A stretch of DNA of 52,231 nucleotides from Pseudobutyrivibrio sp. OR37 (GTDB lineage: Bacteria > Bacillota > Clostridia > Lachnospirales > Lachnospiraceae): assembly GCF_900113655.1 (NCBI RefSeq), contig NZ_FOQF01000026.1, positions 1 through 52,231 of the forward strand. Direction: 5' to 3'. The notes beneath the pieces were generated by a model that was not told where the DNA came from, did no database searches, and saw nothing but the letters and a program-made list of their open reading frames with translations. Shown here in pieces: positions 17,051 through 26,171 of this stretch; positions within the stretch are counted from its first letter, which is position 1, and each line of letters starts with the position of its first letter. The position numbers and the translations under genes were made by a program.

Positions 17051-17342
17051 AACAATCCCAGGTCAGAATTTTGAGGCCATTGGAGTAGTGAAAGGAACTA
17101 TCGTACAGTCAAAAAACTTTGGTAAGGATTTTATGGCTGGCATGAAGACACTTGTTGGTGGCGAAATCAAAGGCTACACAGATATGCTTGTGGAAGCTAG
17201 ACAGATTGCCACAAAGAGAATGGTGGATGAGGCAGAGCAGCTTGGAGCTGATGCCATTGTTGGTGTGAGATATGCATCATCATCTGTTATGCAGGGTGCA
17301 GCAGAGGTTATGGCATACGGAACAGCAGTAAAGTTCATTTAG
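17031..17342 (+). CDS. YbjQ-family protein (putative heavy-metal-binding fold)
   Basis: 103 residues, the full length of the YbjQ/UPF0145 family, with ETIPGQNFEAIGVVKGTIVQ at the start, the central VGGEIKGYTDMLVEARQIA and the C-terminal GADAIVGVRYASSSV. Family members form pentamers and were labelled metal-binding from structure; the biochemical role is unproven. Its RBS AAGGAGGAG and start lie inside the end of the MerR gene (20-base overlap), so translation is coupled. A terminator follows. Confidence 0.9.
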   Translation: MKLVSIETIPGQNFEAIGVVKGTIVQSKNFGKDFMAGMKTLVGGEIKGYTDMLVEARQIATKRMVDEAEQLGADAIVGVRYASSSVMQGAAEVMAYGTAVKFI

Positions 17343-17351
17343 AGTATAAAT

Positions 17352-17380
17352 GCCAGAGCAGTGATGCTCTGGCTCTTTTT
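17352..17380 (+). terminator. Terminator of the YhfC-hydrolase-MerR-YbjQ operon
   Basis: GCCAGAGC, loop AGTGAT, GCTCTGGC, then TCTTTTT. Perfect 8-bp GC-rich stem. Confidence 0.92.
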
Positions 17381-17452
17381 ATGTTTATGATGTATAATTG
17401 TGCGCAGGAAAATTGGGTAAAACCGAACCCAGAATTATCGAGGAATATTTAG

Positions 17453-18142
17453 GTGTACAGATTTTTAAGAGAAGAGAATAGGACTAATAGGAATAGGAGG
17501 ACTATTTTTTCAAACGCTATACTTGCTGCAGTGAGTTTATTTATAAATGGCTTTGGAGTGTATCTTACCATTCAGGCTAACATAGGTGCTGGACCGTGGG
17601 ATGTATTAAATCTTGGAATATCAAATAGCTTTGGAATCCTTTATGGAACCGCATCCATAATTGTTTCATATAGTATTTTAGGGATTGATATCCTCATGAA
17701 GGAGCCCATAGGAATAGCAATGTTTATAGATGCTTTCGTAGTTGGAAAATCCGTTGATCTTTTCAATTATTTAGATTTAGTTAAGCCTTGCGGTTCTATC
17801 AAAACAGGAATCCCTGTAATGCTATTAGGGCTTGTGATAATGGCATATACTCAATATACATATATGGCTGCTGCACTTGGCTGTGGACCAAGAGACACAT
17901 TGTTAGTTGGTTTAGTCAAAAGGCTTAAGAAGGTACCACTTGGTGTTGTGAGTATAGTATTGTTAAGTGCAGCTACATTTGTCGGCTGGCTTTTAGGAGG
18001 CCCTGTTGGTATTGGTACATTGATATGTGCTTTTTGTACTGGCCCGATAATGCAATTGGCATTTAATACAGTTCATTTTGATGCAGCAAAAATTCATCAC
18101 CAAAAAATAACAGAATCTTTTAGAACAATATTAAATAAATAA
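17453..18142 (+). CDS. YczE/YitT-like integral membrane protein
   Basis: 229 residues with five or six membrane segments and the group's pattern: NGFGVYLTIQANIGAGPWDVLNLGISNSFG, LGLVIMAYTQYTYMAAALGCGPRDTLLVGL and GGPVGIGTLICAFCTGPIMQ. The two G-P-(W/R)-D motifs mark the internal repeat of the COG2364 membrane proteins. The function of this family is not established. GTG start at 17453 with GAGGAA about ten bases upstream; TATAAT at 17393-17398 is a likely -10, though no good -35 is visible. Thirteen bases separate it from the next gene. Confidence 0.82.
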   Translation: MYRFLREENRTNRNRRTIFSNAILAAVSLFINGFGVYLTIQANIGAGPWDVLNLGISNSFGILYGTASIIVSYSILGIDILMKEPIGIAMFIDAFVVGKSVDLFNYLDLVKPCGSIKTGIPVMLLGLVIMAYTQYTYMAAALGCGPRDTLLVGLVKRLKKVPLGVVSIVLLSAATFVGWLLGGPVGIGTLICAFCTGPIMQLAFNTVHFDAAKIHHQKITESFRTILNK

Positions 18143-18154
18143 TGGAGAAGAAGT

Positions 18155-18610
18155 ATGACAGATTATAATTTATTAGCAGAACAGATTAAGGCACTTGCTG
18201 AGGATGAACCAAACTACATTCCAGTGCTTTCTAATGCATCAGCAATTATTTATGATGCTATGGAGGATTTGAACTGGGCAGGCTTTTATTTAATGAATAA
18301 GGGCTCACTTTTACTTGGACCATTCCAGGGAAAGGTGGCTTGCATCAGAATAGCACTTGGCAAGGGCGTGTGTGGAACTGCTGCAGGAAATGATGAGACA
18401 CTTGTAGTTCCAAATGTACACGAATTTCCAGGACACATTGCATGTGATTGTGCTTCTAATTCTGAGATAGTAGTGCCAATCCATAAGGATGGGAAAGTGG
18501 TTGGTGTACTTGATATTGATAGTCCAAAGCTTAATAGATTTTCAGAGGATGATAAGCTTGGGCTTGAGAAGTTTGTTAGAAGTCTGGAAAGCGTTATAAT
18601 TTTCGAGTAA
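18155..18610 (+). CDS. msrC: Free methionine-(R)-sulfoxide reductase (GAF type)
   Basis: 151 residues, one GAF domain of the fRMsr family: LNWAGFYLM, GPFQGKVACIRI (Cys63), GKGVCGTAA (Cys73), HIACDCAS (Cys97, Cys99) and VPIHKDGKVVGVLDID. The Cys positions match those needed for catalysis and resolution in characterised fRMsr enzymes. It reduces free methionine-R-sulfoxide with thioredoxin. RBS GGAGAAG; probably cotranscribed with the membrane protein 13 bases upstream. No terminator hairpin is clear before the gltB promoter. Confidence 0.92.
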   Translation: MTDYNLLAEQIKALAEDEPNYIPVLSNASAIIYDAMEDLNWAGFYLMNKGSLLLGPFQGKVACIRIALGKGVCGTAAGNDETLVVPNVHEFPGHIACDCASNSEIVVPIHKDGKVVGVLDIDSPKLNRFSEDDKLGLEKFVRSLESVIIFE

Positions 18611-18676
18611 GAAAAAGAAGTCTTATATTAGAAAGTAAAGTATTGAATACTTTAGTACTGTAAATTGAAAAAGAAC

Positions 18677-18705
18677 TTGCAATCTATCGAAAATAGTTGT
18701 ATAGT
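18677..18705 (+). promoter_or_regulatory. Sigma-A promoter of the gltBD-GS-ANTAR operon
   Basis: TTGCAA (18677-18682), 17 bases, TATAGT (18700-18705). The transcript would start near 18712, only a few bases before the hexaloop hairpin at 18714, so the leader holds essentially just the attenuator. Confidence 0.78.
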
Positions 18706-18713
18706 TTTGCACA

Positions 18714-18769
18714 AGACAAAGGCGTCTAAAGAAATTCCCGTAGTGGGAGTTTCTTTAGGCGCCTTTTTT
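18714..18769 (+). promoter_or_regulatory. ANTAR-type hexaloop hairpin overlapping a terminator (leader of gltB)
   Basis: Hairpin AGAC (18714-18717), loop AAAGGC (18718-18723), GTCT (18724-18727). The loop has A at position 1 and G at position 4, as ANTAR targets do. Alternative fold: the terminator stem from AAAGGCG-T-CTAAAGAAA to TTTCTTTAG-G-CGCCTTT, with upper stem CCC/GGG and a T run ending at 18769. The two folds share 18718-18727 and exclude each other, so a protein stabilising the small hairpin would prevent termination. The same loop occurs at 26813 and 30673. Confidence 0.82.
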
Positions 18770-18798
18770 GTATATCTAAAAGTGGAAGGAGTAGCATA

Positions 18799-21700
18799 AT
18801 GGACAATTGCAATCAGCAGGTGGGATTATATGATCCATCATTTGAGCATGACAACTGTGGAATTGGAGCGGTGGTTTCTATTAAAGGTGTAAAAACACAT
18901 CAGACTGTATCTGATGCACTTAAGATTGTTGAAAATCTTGAGCATCGTGCCGGAAAGGACGCCGCAGGAGAGACTGGTGATGGAGTAGGAATTTTACTGC
19001 AGATATCTCATAAGTTTTTCAAGAAGACATGCGCTCAGCTGAAAATAGATATAGGTAACGAGCGCGAGTACGGTGTGGGAATGTTTTTCTTTCCTCAGGA
19101 TGAGCTGAAACGTAAACAGGCTATGAAGATGTTTGAAATCATAGTTGAAAAGGAAGGAATGGAATTCTTAGGTTGGAGAGAGGTACCAACTAAAGCAGAG
19201 ATACTTGGAACCCTTGCAAGAGATTGCATGCCATTTATATGTCAGGCATTTATTAAAAAGCCTAAGGATGTACAAAAGGGATTAGCTTTTGACAGAAAGC
19301 TGTATGTGGCAAGACGTGTATTTGAGCAGACAGCAGAGGATACTTATGTTGCATCTCTATCAAGCAGAACAATCGTATACAAGGGAATGTTTCTTGTAAA
19401 CCAATTGCGTTTATTTTTTGAGGATTTGATGGATGAGGATTTTGAATCTGCTATAGCAACAGTACATTCTCGTTTTTCTACAAATACAAATCCATCTTGG
19501 GAGAGAGCACATCCTAACAGATTCATAGTACACAATGGAGAAATCAATACTATCAAGGGTAATGCCGACAAGATGCTTTCAAGAGAAGAGACAATGGTTT
19601 CTCAGGTACTTGAGGATGAGATGACTAAAATCACTCCAGTTTGCAATCAGGCCGGTTCGGATTCAGCCATGCTTGATAACGCATTGGAGTTCCTTGTAAT
19701 GAACGGAATGCCTCTTCCACTTGCAGTAATGATTACCATTCCTGAGCCATGGGTTAAAAACAAGGCTATGGAACAGGCAAGAAGAGATTTCTATCAGTAT
19801 TATTCAACAATGATGGAGCCATGGGATGGTCCTGCATCAATCCTGTTTTCGGATGGAGATATTATGGGTGCAGTGCTTGATAGAAATGGACTAAGACCAT
19901 CCAGATATTACATTACAAATGACGATTATTTAATCCTTTCTTCAGAGGTAGGAGTACTTCCAATAGAGGAAAGCAGAATCAAGCTTAAGGATAGATTAAA
20001 GCCAGGTAAGATGCTGCTTGTGGATACTGTTGAGGGAAGATTAATAGATGATAATGAGCTAAAGAAGGATTTTGCGGCAAGACAGCCTTATGGTCAGTGG
20101 CTGGATGCTAATTTGGCTCACTTAGCAGATATTAAGATTCCAAATGAGCCAGTGCCTAAATATTCCAAGGAAGAAAGAGACAGATTGCAAAAGGCATTTG
20201 GATATTCCTATGAGGAGATAAAGGATTCTATTCTTCCAATGGCACTTAATGGTGTGGAAAATACTGGTGCCATGGGTATAGATGTGCCACTTGCGGTGCT
20301 TTCAAAAAATCATCAGCCACTGTTTAATTATTTTAAGCAGCTTTTTGCACAGGTAACAAATCCACCTATCGATTCAATACGTGAGGAGATTGTTACCGCA
20401 ACAACTATCTATCTTGGTACGGCAGGAAATGTACTTGAGGAGAAGGAAGAAAACTGTAACATGCTACAGATTAACAATCCTATCCTTACTACTACAGATT
20501 TGATGAAGATTAAATCTATGAAGGTACCAGGCTTGCAGGCTGCCACTGTGCCAATTATCTTTTACAAAAATACCTCTTTAGAAAAGGCGATAGAGCATTT
20601 ATTTGTGGAAGTAGATAAGGTGAATCATGAGGGGGCTAATATTATCATCCTTTCCGATAGAGGTGTGGATGAAAACCATGTGGCTATACCTTCACTTCTT
20701 GCAGTTGCAGCAGTACAGCATCATTTGGTACAGACTAAAAAGCGTACTTCACTTTCACTGATTCTAGAATCAGGTGAACCACGAGAGGTGCATCATTTTG
20801 CAACCCTGCTTGGCTACGGTGCATCTGCAATCAATCCTTATCTTGCTCAGGAAACTATAGCAGAGCTTATAGAGAAGGGGCAGCTTAAGAAGGATGTTCA
20901 TGCTGCAATTGATTCCTACAATGAGGCAGTTATAAGTGGAATTATAAAGATTGCGTCAAAGATGGGTATTTCTACAGTCCAGTCATATCAGGGCGCAAAG
21001 ATTTTTGAAGCGATTGGAATCAGTAAGGAAGTAATAGACAGATATTTCACAGGCACTATTTCACGTATCGGTGGAATTACCCTTAGTGATATAGAGTCTG
21101 ATGTAGAAATGCAGCATTCTAAGGCCTTTGATCCACTAGAACTGGATGTGGATGAAACTCTTGATTCAAGAGGACAGCACAAGATGCGCTCAGGTGCAGA
21201 GGAGCATTTGTACAATCCTGCTACAATTCATTTACTTCAGCTTGCAACAAGAACGGGAGATTACAATACCTTTAAGGAATATACAAGTCTGGTAAATGAG
21301 GAAGACAATATCCGTAACCTAAGAGGATTAATTGATTTTAATTATCCTAAAAAGGGAATCAGTATTGATGAGGTAGAATCAGTAGATTCTATTGTTAGAA
21401 GGTTTAAGACTGGCGCCATGAGCTACGGTTCTATTTCAAAGGAAGCCCATGAGACTATGGCTATTGCCATGAACATGCTTCACGGAAAATCTAATTCCGG
21501 TGAAGGTGGAGAAGAGGATGAAAGATATGAGGTAGGTCCTGATGGACTTAATCGTTGTTCGGCTATCAAGCAGGTGGCATCTGGTCGATTTGGTGTAACC
21601 AGCAAATACCTGGTATCTGCTAAGGAAATACAGATAAAGATGGCTCAAGGTGCAAAGCCAGGTGAAGGTGGTCATCTGCCAGGCAAGAAGGTTTACCCTT

Positions 21701-23340
21701 GGATTGCAAAGACAAGACTTTCGACTCCAGGTGTTGCTCTTATTTCGCCACCTCCTCATCATGATATTTATTCAATCGAGGATTTGGCAGAGCTTATTTA
21801 TGATTTGAAAAATGCTAATAAGGATGCACGTATATCTGTAAAGCTTGTTTCAGAAGCAGGAGTTGGAACCATTGCATCAGGTGTTGCAAAGGCAGGAGCA
21901 CAGGTAATCCTTATTTCTGGCTATGATGGAGGAACAGGTGCAGCACCAAAGTCATCTATCCATAATGCAGGCTTACCATGGGAGCTAGGCCTTGCAGAGG
22001 CCCATCAGACTCTTATTATGAATGGTCTTCGAAATAAGGTGGTTATCGAGACAGATGGAAAGCTTATGAGCGGACGTGATGTGGCAATTGCCTGCGCTCT
22101 TGGAGCAGAGGAATTTGGATTTGCCACAGCTCCACTTGTAACTATGGGCTGTGTAATGATGCGTGTGTGCAATTTAGATACATGTCCTGTAGGTGTGGCT
22201 ACACAAAACCCAGAGCTTAGAAAGAGATTTTCTGGAAAGCCAGAGTATGTGGTGAACTTTATGCGCTTTATTGCACAGGAGCTTAGAGAATACATGGCAG
22301 CATTAGGCTGCAAGACTGTTGATGAGCTTTGCGGTAGAAGCGATTTACTTAAGGTAAAGGAGAATACTGACAGTGCCTTTAGAAAGGTTGATATGTCAGC
22401 TGTATTAAGCAACCCAACAGGTGGCGAGAAGATAGAATACGCTAAAAAGAATGTATATAATTTTGAGCTTGAAAAGACCATAGATGAAAGAGTGCTTTTA
22501 AAGGAATTTAAGAGTGCCATTGCAGCAGGAAAGCCAAAGGAGATTTCTGTAGATATCGTAAATACGGATAGATCTCTAGGTACACTTCTTGGTGCGCAGC
22601 TTACCAGAAAGTACGGTGAAGCTTTGCCAGAGGATACCTATAAGGTAAACTGCCATGGAGCAGGTGGACAATCCTTTGGTGCCTTTATTCCAAAGGGACT
22701 TACCTTAGAGCTATCAGGCGATTCAAACGATTACTTTGGTAAGGGCTTATCAGGCGGTAAGCTGATTGTCTATCCACCAGAGGGAGCAACCTATAAGGAA
22801 GATGAAAATATAATCATTGGTAACGTGGCACTATATGGTGCTACTAGCGGTAAGGCATTTATAAATGGTGTTGCAGGAGAACGTTTTGCTGTAAGAAATT
22901 CTGGTGCAACAGCTGTTGTAGAAGGTGTAGGTGACCACGGCTGCGAATACATGACAGGTGGCCGCGTGGTTGTGCTTGGTGAAACAGGAAAGAACTTTGC
23001 AGCAGGTATGAGTGGTGGAATCGCCTATGTGTTAGATGAGGATGCTACGCTGTACAAGAAGCTAAATAAATCCATGGTATGCCTTGAGACAGTAACAGAT
23101 AAATATGATGTTATGGAGCTGAAGGAAATTATTGGTGAGCACGTTTTGGCCACTGGCTCTAAAAAGGGCAAGGAGATATATGACAACTTCAGCAAATATC
23201 TGCCTAAATTTAAAAAGATAGTACCATTCGATTATAAGAAAATGCTGGCAGCCATGGTGAAGATGGAGGCTAAGGGCTTGTCTGCAGAGCAGGCTCAGAT
23301 TGAAGCTTTTAATATGTTAATGGGAAATCAGGGTGCATAA
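18799..23340 (+). CDS. gltB: Glutamate synthase large subunit
   Basis: 1513 residues. With GltD it converts 2-oxoglutarate and glutamine into two glutamates. Order: class II amidotransferase with nucleophile Cys20 in HDNCGIG (19 residues precede it, a propeptide to be cleaved), central linker domain, FMN-binding synthase domain (TGAMSYGSISKEAHETMA, SNSGEGGE, GGHLPGKKV), 3Fe-4S cluster cysteines in MRVCNLDTCPVGVATQ, and the C-terminal beta-helix with repeated G-x-x-G turns (GVGDHGCEYMTGGRVVVLG). Full length. RBS GGAAGGAG. First gene of the operon gltB-gltD-GS-like-ANTAR; expression is likely controlled by the attenuator directly upstream. Confidence 0.97.
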   Translation: MDNCNQQVGLYDPSFEHDNCGIGAVVSIKGVKTHQTVSDALKIVENLEHRAGKDAAGETGDGVGILLQISHKFFKKTCAQLKIDIGNEREYGVGMFFFPQDELKRKQAMKMFEIIVEKEGMEFLGWREVPTKAEILGTLARDCMPFICQAFIKKPKDVQKGLAFDRKLYVARRVFEQTAEDTYVASLSSRTIVYKGMFLVNQLRLFFEDLMDEDFESAIATVHSRFSTNTNPSWERAHPNRFIVHNGEINTIKGNADKMLSREETMVSQVLEDEMTKITPVCNQAGSDSAMLDNALEFLVMNGMPLPLAVMITIPEPWVKNKAMEQARRDFYQYYSTMMEPWDGPASILFSDGDIMGAVLDRNGLRPSRYYITNDDYLILSSEVGVLPIEESRIKLKDRLKPGKMLLVDTVEGRLIDDNELKKDFAARQPYGQWLDANLAHLADIKIPNEPVPKYSKEERDRLQKAFGYSYEEIKDSILPMALNGVENTGAMGIDVPLAVLSKNHQPLFNYFKQLFAQVTNPPIDSIREEIVTATTIYLGTAGNVLEEKEENCNMLQINNPILTTTDLMKIKSMKVPGLQAATVPIIFYKNTSLEKAIEHLFVEVDKVNHEGANIIILSDRGVDENHVAIPSLLAVAAVQHHLVQTKKRTSLSLILESGEPREVHHFATLLGYGASAINPYLAQETIAELIEKGQLKKDVHAAIDSYNEAVISGIIKIASKMGISTVQSYQGAKIFEAIGISKEVIDRYFTGTISRIGGITLSDIESDVEMQHSKAFDPLELDVDETLDSRGQHKMRSGAEEHLYNPATIHLLQLATRTGDYNTFKEYTSLVNEEDNIRNLRGLIDFNYPKKGISIDEVESVDSIVRRFKTGAMSYGSISKEAHETMAIAMNMLHGKSNSGEGGEEDERYEVGPDGLNRCSAIKQVASGRFGVTSKYLVSAKEIQIKMAQGAKPGEGGHLPGKKVYPWIAKTRLSTPGVALISPPPHHDIYSIEDLAELIYDLKNANKDARISVKLVSEAGVGTIASGVAKAGAQVILISGYDGGTGAAPKSSIHNAGLPWELGLAEAHQTLIMNGLRNKVVIETDGKLMSGRDVAIACALGAEEFGFATAPLVTMGCVMMRVCNLDTCPVGVATQNPELRKRFSGKPEYVVNFMRFIAQELREYMAALGCKTVDELCGRSDLLKVKENTDSAFRKVDMSAVLSNPTGGEKIEYAKKNVYNFELEKTIDERVLLKEFKSAIAAGKPKEISVDIVNTDRSLGTLLGAQLTRKYGEALPEDTYKVNCHGAGGQSFGAFIPKGLTLELSGDSNDYFGKGLSGGKLIVYPPEGATYKEDENIIIGNVALYGATSGKAFINGVAGERFAVRNSGATAVVEGVGDHGCEYMTGGRVVVLGETGKNFAAGMSGGIAYVLDEDATLYKKLNKSMVCLETVTDKYDVMELKEIIGEHVLATGSKKGKEIYDNFSKYLPKFKKIVPFDYKKMLAAMVKMEAKGLSAEQAQIEAFNMLMGNQGA

Positions 23341-23352
23341 GGAGGATTAGTC

Positions 23353-24849
23353 ATGGGAAAATCTACAGGATTTTTAGAATATGAACGTGTAGAGGAAGTG
23401 GCTGTAAGTCCTCTAGAGCGTATTAAGAATTTTAATGAGTTTCACACTCCTCTTCCAAAGGAGGAGCGTGAGCGTCAGGCAGCCAGATGTATGGATTGCG
23501 GTGTACCATTTTGTCAGTCAGGTATGACTATTAAGGGGATGACTTCAGGCTGCCCTCTTAATAATCTGATTCCTGAATGGAACGATTTGGTTTATCAGGG
23601 CAATTATGACATTGCCTACAAGAGACTACACAAGACTAGCAACTTTCCAGAGTTTACTTGCAGAGTCTGTCCAGGCTTATGTGAAAAGGCTTGCACCTGT
23701 AGCTTGAACGGTGATGCTGTTACCACAAAAGCAAATGAGATGGCAATAATTGAATATGCATATGCCAATGGTTTGGCTGATGCCAAGCCTGTAAAGCAGC
23801 GCACAGGAAAGCGTGTTGCAGTAGTAGGCTCAGGACCTTCAGGACTTGCTGTTGCAGATCAGCTTAATAGAAGAGGCCACAAGGTAACTGTATATGAGAG
23901 AAATGACAAGGTAGGTGGTTTGCTTCGATATGGAATTCCAAACATGAAGCTTGAAAAGCAGATTATCGATAGAAAGATTCATGTAATGGAGCAGGAAGGA
24001 ATTGAATTTATCGTAAATGCGAATGTTGGCGATAATGTAAAGGCTGCTGATTTAACAGACAAATTTGATGCTGTTGTTCTTTGCTGTGGCTCGTCAAATC
24101 CTAGGGATATTGCAGCAGAAGGCAGAAAGGAAGCAAATGGAATCTATTTTGCGGTAGATTTTCTGGCATCTACTACAAAGTGTCTGTGGAACAATAATAT
24201 GCAGCTTGTGGACGGTCAATATATTTCTGCTAAGGGCAAGGATGTGGTAATCATCGGTGGCGGTGATACAGGAAACGACTGCGTAGGCACCTCTATCCGT
24301 CATGGCTGTAAATCTGTAACACAGTTAGAAATGATGCCAAAGGCTCCAGATGAAAGAGCAGAAAGTAATCCATGGCCACAGTGGCCACTTGTGTGCAAGA
24401 CTGACTATGGTCAGGAAGAGGCTATAGCAAAGTTTGGACATGATCCACGTATCTATACTACTACGGTAAAGGAGTTTAAGACTGATAAATCTGGCAATCT
24501 GAAATCAGTTGTATTAGTTTCTCTGGAAGCCAAGTTAGATAAAAAGACTGGAAGAAAGCTGATGGTTCCAGTAGAGGGAACCGAAAAGGAAATCAAGTGC
24601 CAGCTTTGTCTTATTGCAGCAGGCTTTTTAGGCTCTGAAAAGTATGTAACTGATGCTTTTAAGGTAGGATTGGACGCAAGAACTAATGTGGCATCTGAAG
24701 GTAAGGGAAGCTTTGCAACAAATCAGCCAAAGGTATTTACAGCCGGTGATATGCACACAGGTCAATCTCTTGTAGTAAAGGCTATAAGAAGTGGACGAGA
24801 CTGCGCAAGACAGGTAGATGAATATCTGATGGGGTATACAAACCTCTAG
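23353..24849 (+). CDS. gltD: Glutamate synthase small subunit
   Basis: 498 residues. It passes electrons from NADPH through FAD and two 4Fe-4S clusters to GltB. Cluster cysteines are seen in ARCMDCGVPFCQ, GCPLNN and CRVCPGLCEKACTC; FAD site VAVVGSGPSGLAVADQL (from about 156), NADPH site VVIIGGGDTGNDCVG (about 297), and the GDMHTGQSLVVKAIRSGRDCA end motif. It starts 12 bases after gltB with GGAGG as RBS; clearly one operon. Confidence 0.97.
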   Translation: MGKSTGFLEYERVEEVAVSPLERIKNFNEFHTPLPKEERERQAARCMDCGVPFCQSGMTIKGMTSGCPLNNLIPEWNDLVYQGNYDIAYKRLHKTSNFPEFTCRVCPGLCEKACTCSLNGDAVTTKANEMAIIEYAYANGLADAKPVKQRTGKRVAVVGSGPSGLAVADQLNRRGHKVTVYERNDKVGGLLRYGIPNMKLEKQIIDRKIHVMEQEGIEFIVNANVGDNVKAADLTDKFDAVVLCCGSSNPRDIAAEGRKEANGIYFAVDFLASTTKCLWNNNMQLVDGQYISAKGKDVVIIGGGDTGNDCVGTSIRHGCKSVTQLEMMPKAPDERAESNPWPQWPLVCKTDYGQEEAIAKFGHDPRIYTTTVKEFKTDKSGNLKSVVLVSLEAKLDKKTGRKLMVPVEGTEKEIKCQLCLIAAGFLGSEKYVTDAFKVGLDARTNVASEGKGSFATNQPKVFTAGDMHTGQSLVVKAIRSGRDCARQVDEYLMGYTNL

Positions 24850-24853
24850 AATT

Positions 24854-24882
24854 TAATATCATAATCAACTATTATGATATTA
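24854..24882. repeat. AT-rich perfect inverted repeat between gltD and the GS-like gene
   Basis: TAATATCATAAT, loop CAACT, ATTATGATATTA: 12-bp perfect arms with no T tail. It may be an RNA processing or stabilising hairpin, a weak terminator, or an operator; the sequence does not decide. Confidence 0.6.
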
Positions 24883-24906
24883 TAATAACCTTTAGGAGAG
24901 AAGGAA

Positions 24907-26154
24907 ATGTCACATTTATCAATTGATGATATTATTAATTTTGTTGAAGAAAATGATGTAAAGTTTATCCGTCTGGCCTTTTGCGACTTGTACGGAAATC
25001 AGAAAAATATTTCTATAATGCCATCTGAGCTTAAGAGTGCTTTTGAGGATGGAATTAATTTTGACCCATTTTTAATATTGGGTTTTGAGGATGGGTTAGG
25101 CAAGGATTTATTCCTTAAGCCTGATGCAGATACTCTTCATGTGTTGCCATGGCGCCCACAATCTGGTCGTGTAATCAGATTTTATTGTGATGTAGTTTAT
25201 GCTGATGGAACACCTTTTTCAATGGACTATAGGCAGTTTTTGAAGAATACCCTTAAGGAATGTGAGAAAATTGGATTTTCTACCAAGATGGGACTTCGCT
25301 CGGAATTCTATCTCTTTAAAACAGATGATAATGGTATTCCAACTAGCGAGCCTTTTGACAATGGCGGATATTTGGATGTTGCCCCTAGTGATAGAGGTGA
25401 AAACATTCGAAGAGAAATCTGCCTAAGCTTGGAGGAGATGGGTATATCGCCACAATCATCACATCATGAGAGAGGCCCAGGTCAGAATGAAATCGATTTT
25501 CAATCTGCAGATGCTCTCACCACAGCGGATAATTTTGTTACCTACAAAAATGTTGTAGAAAATATTGCCGCAAGAAATGGTGCCTATGCATGCTTTGAAC
25601 CAAAGCCAATGGAGGATGCCCCAGGTAATGGACTCCATATACTTATGTCTACCCATAAGGGGGAGCAGAATCTTATCACTGAGGATAAGGAATTTGCTGA
25701 TAGCTTTATGGCAGGTATTATAAACAGGATGCGTGATATCACAATCTTCTTAAACTGTCGTAGAGATTCCTATGACAGATTAGGCTATCTTGAGGCCCCT
25801 AAGTATATCACCTGGTCTATGCAGAATAACTCAAGATTATTTAGAGTGCCAGAAATCAATGGCAAGAGAAAGCATTTTATTCTTCGTTCACCAGATTCTT
25901 GTCTTAATCCATATCTTGCCACAGCAATTATTTTGCAGGCAGGAATTGCAGGTGTGAAGAACAAGGAAACTCTGCCTCCTGCTTTAGAGGTAAAAACAAG
26001 ACTTTTAACAGAGGAAGAATATTCGAAATTAAAGGTTTTGCCAGCTACCATCGAAGAAGCAATAGAGTGTGCTGAAAACAGTAGCTTTATAAAAGAATCA
26101 AATTTTGCAGATATCGCAGAAAACTATATAGAGACAATCAAAATGAGCATCTAG
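24907..26154 (+). CDS. Glutamine synthetase-like protein with altered ATP site (probable pseudo-enzyme)
   Basis: 415 residues along the GS type I fold: beta-grasp N-terminus (FIRLAFCDLYGNQKNISIMP) and catalytic domain. Aligned by eye with Salmonella GS, the glutamate-side ligands remain: Glu133 (E131), Glu188 and Glu195 (E212, E220), His244 (H269), Arg291 (R321), Arg313 (R344), Arg327 (R359). The nucleotide side is changed: E129 is Arg131, E357 is Ile325, R339 is Asn308, and the DGSS loop reads DPFL. Two of three n2 metal ligands are thus lost, so normal ATP-dependent synthesis is doubtful. It may bind glutamate/glutamine and act as a sensor for the ANTAR protein encoded 17 bases downstream (inference). 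A true GSIII lies at 28493. RBS TAGGAGAG. Confidence 0.85.
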   Translation: MSHLSIDDIINFVEENDVKFIRLAFCDLYGNQKNISIMPSELKSAFEDGINFDPFLILGFEDGLGKDLFLKPDADTLHVLPWRPQSGRVIRFYCDVVYADGTPFSMDYRQFLKNTLKECEKIGFSTKMGLRSEFYLFKTDDNGIPTSEPFDNGGYLDVAPSDRGENIRREICLSLEEMGISPQSSHHERGPGQNEIDFQSADALTTADNFVTYKNVVENIAARNGAYACFEPKPMEDAPGNGLHILMSTHKGEQNLITEDKEFADSFMAGIINRMRDITIFLNCRRDSYDRLGYLEAPKYITWSMQNNSRLFRVPEINGKRKHFILRSPDSCLNPYLATAIILQAGIAGVKNKETLPPALEVKTRLLTEEEYSKLKVLPATIEEAIECAENSSFIKESNFADIAENYIETIKMSI

Positions 26155-26171
26155 CTTTTAAGGAGTAGACT

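Noticed and set aside
24854-24882. Terminator between gltD and the GS-like gene
   Set aside because: The stem is almost only A/T and has no T run behind it, so it is reported as an inverted repeat and the four genes are treated as one operon.
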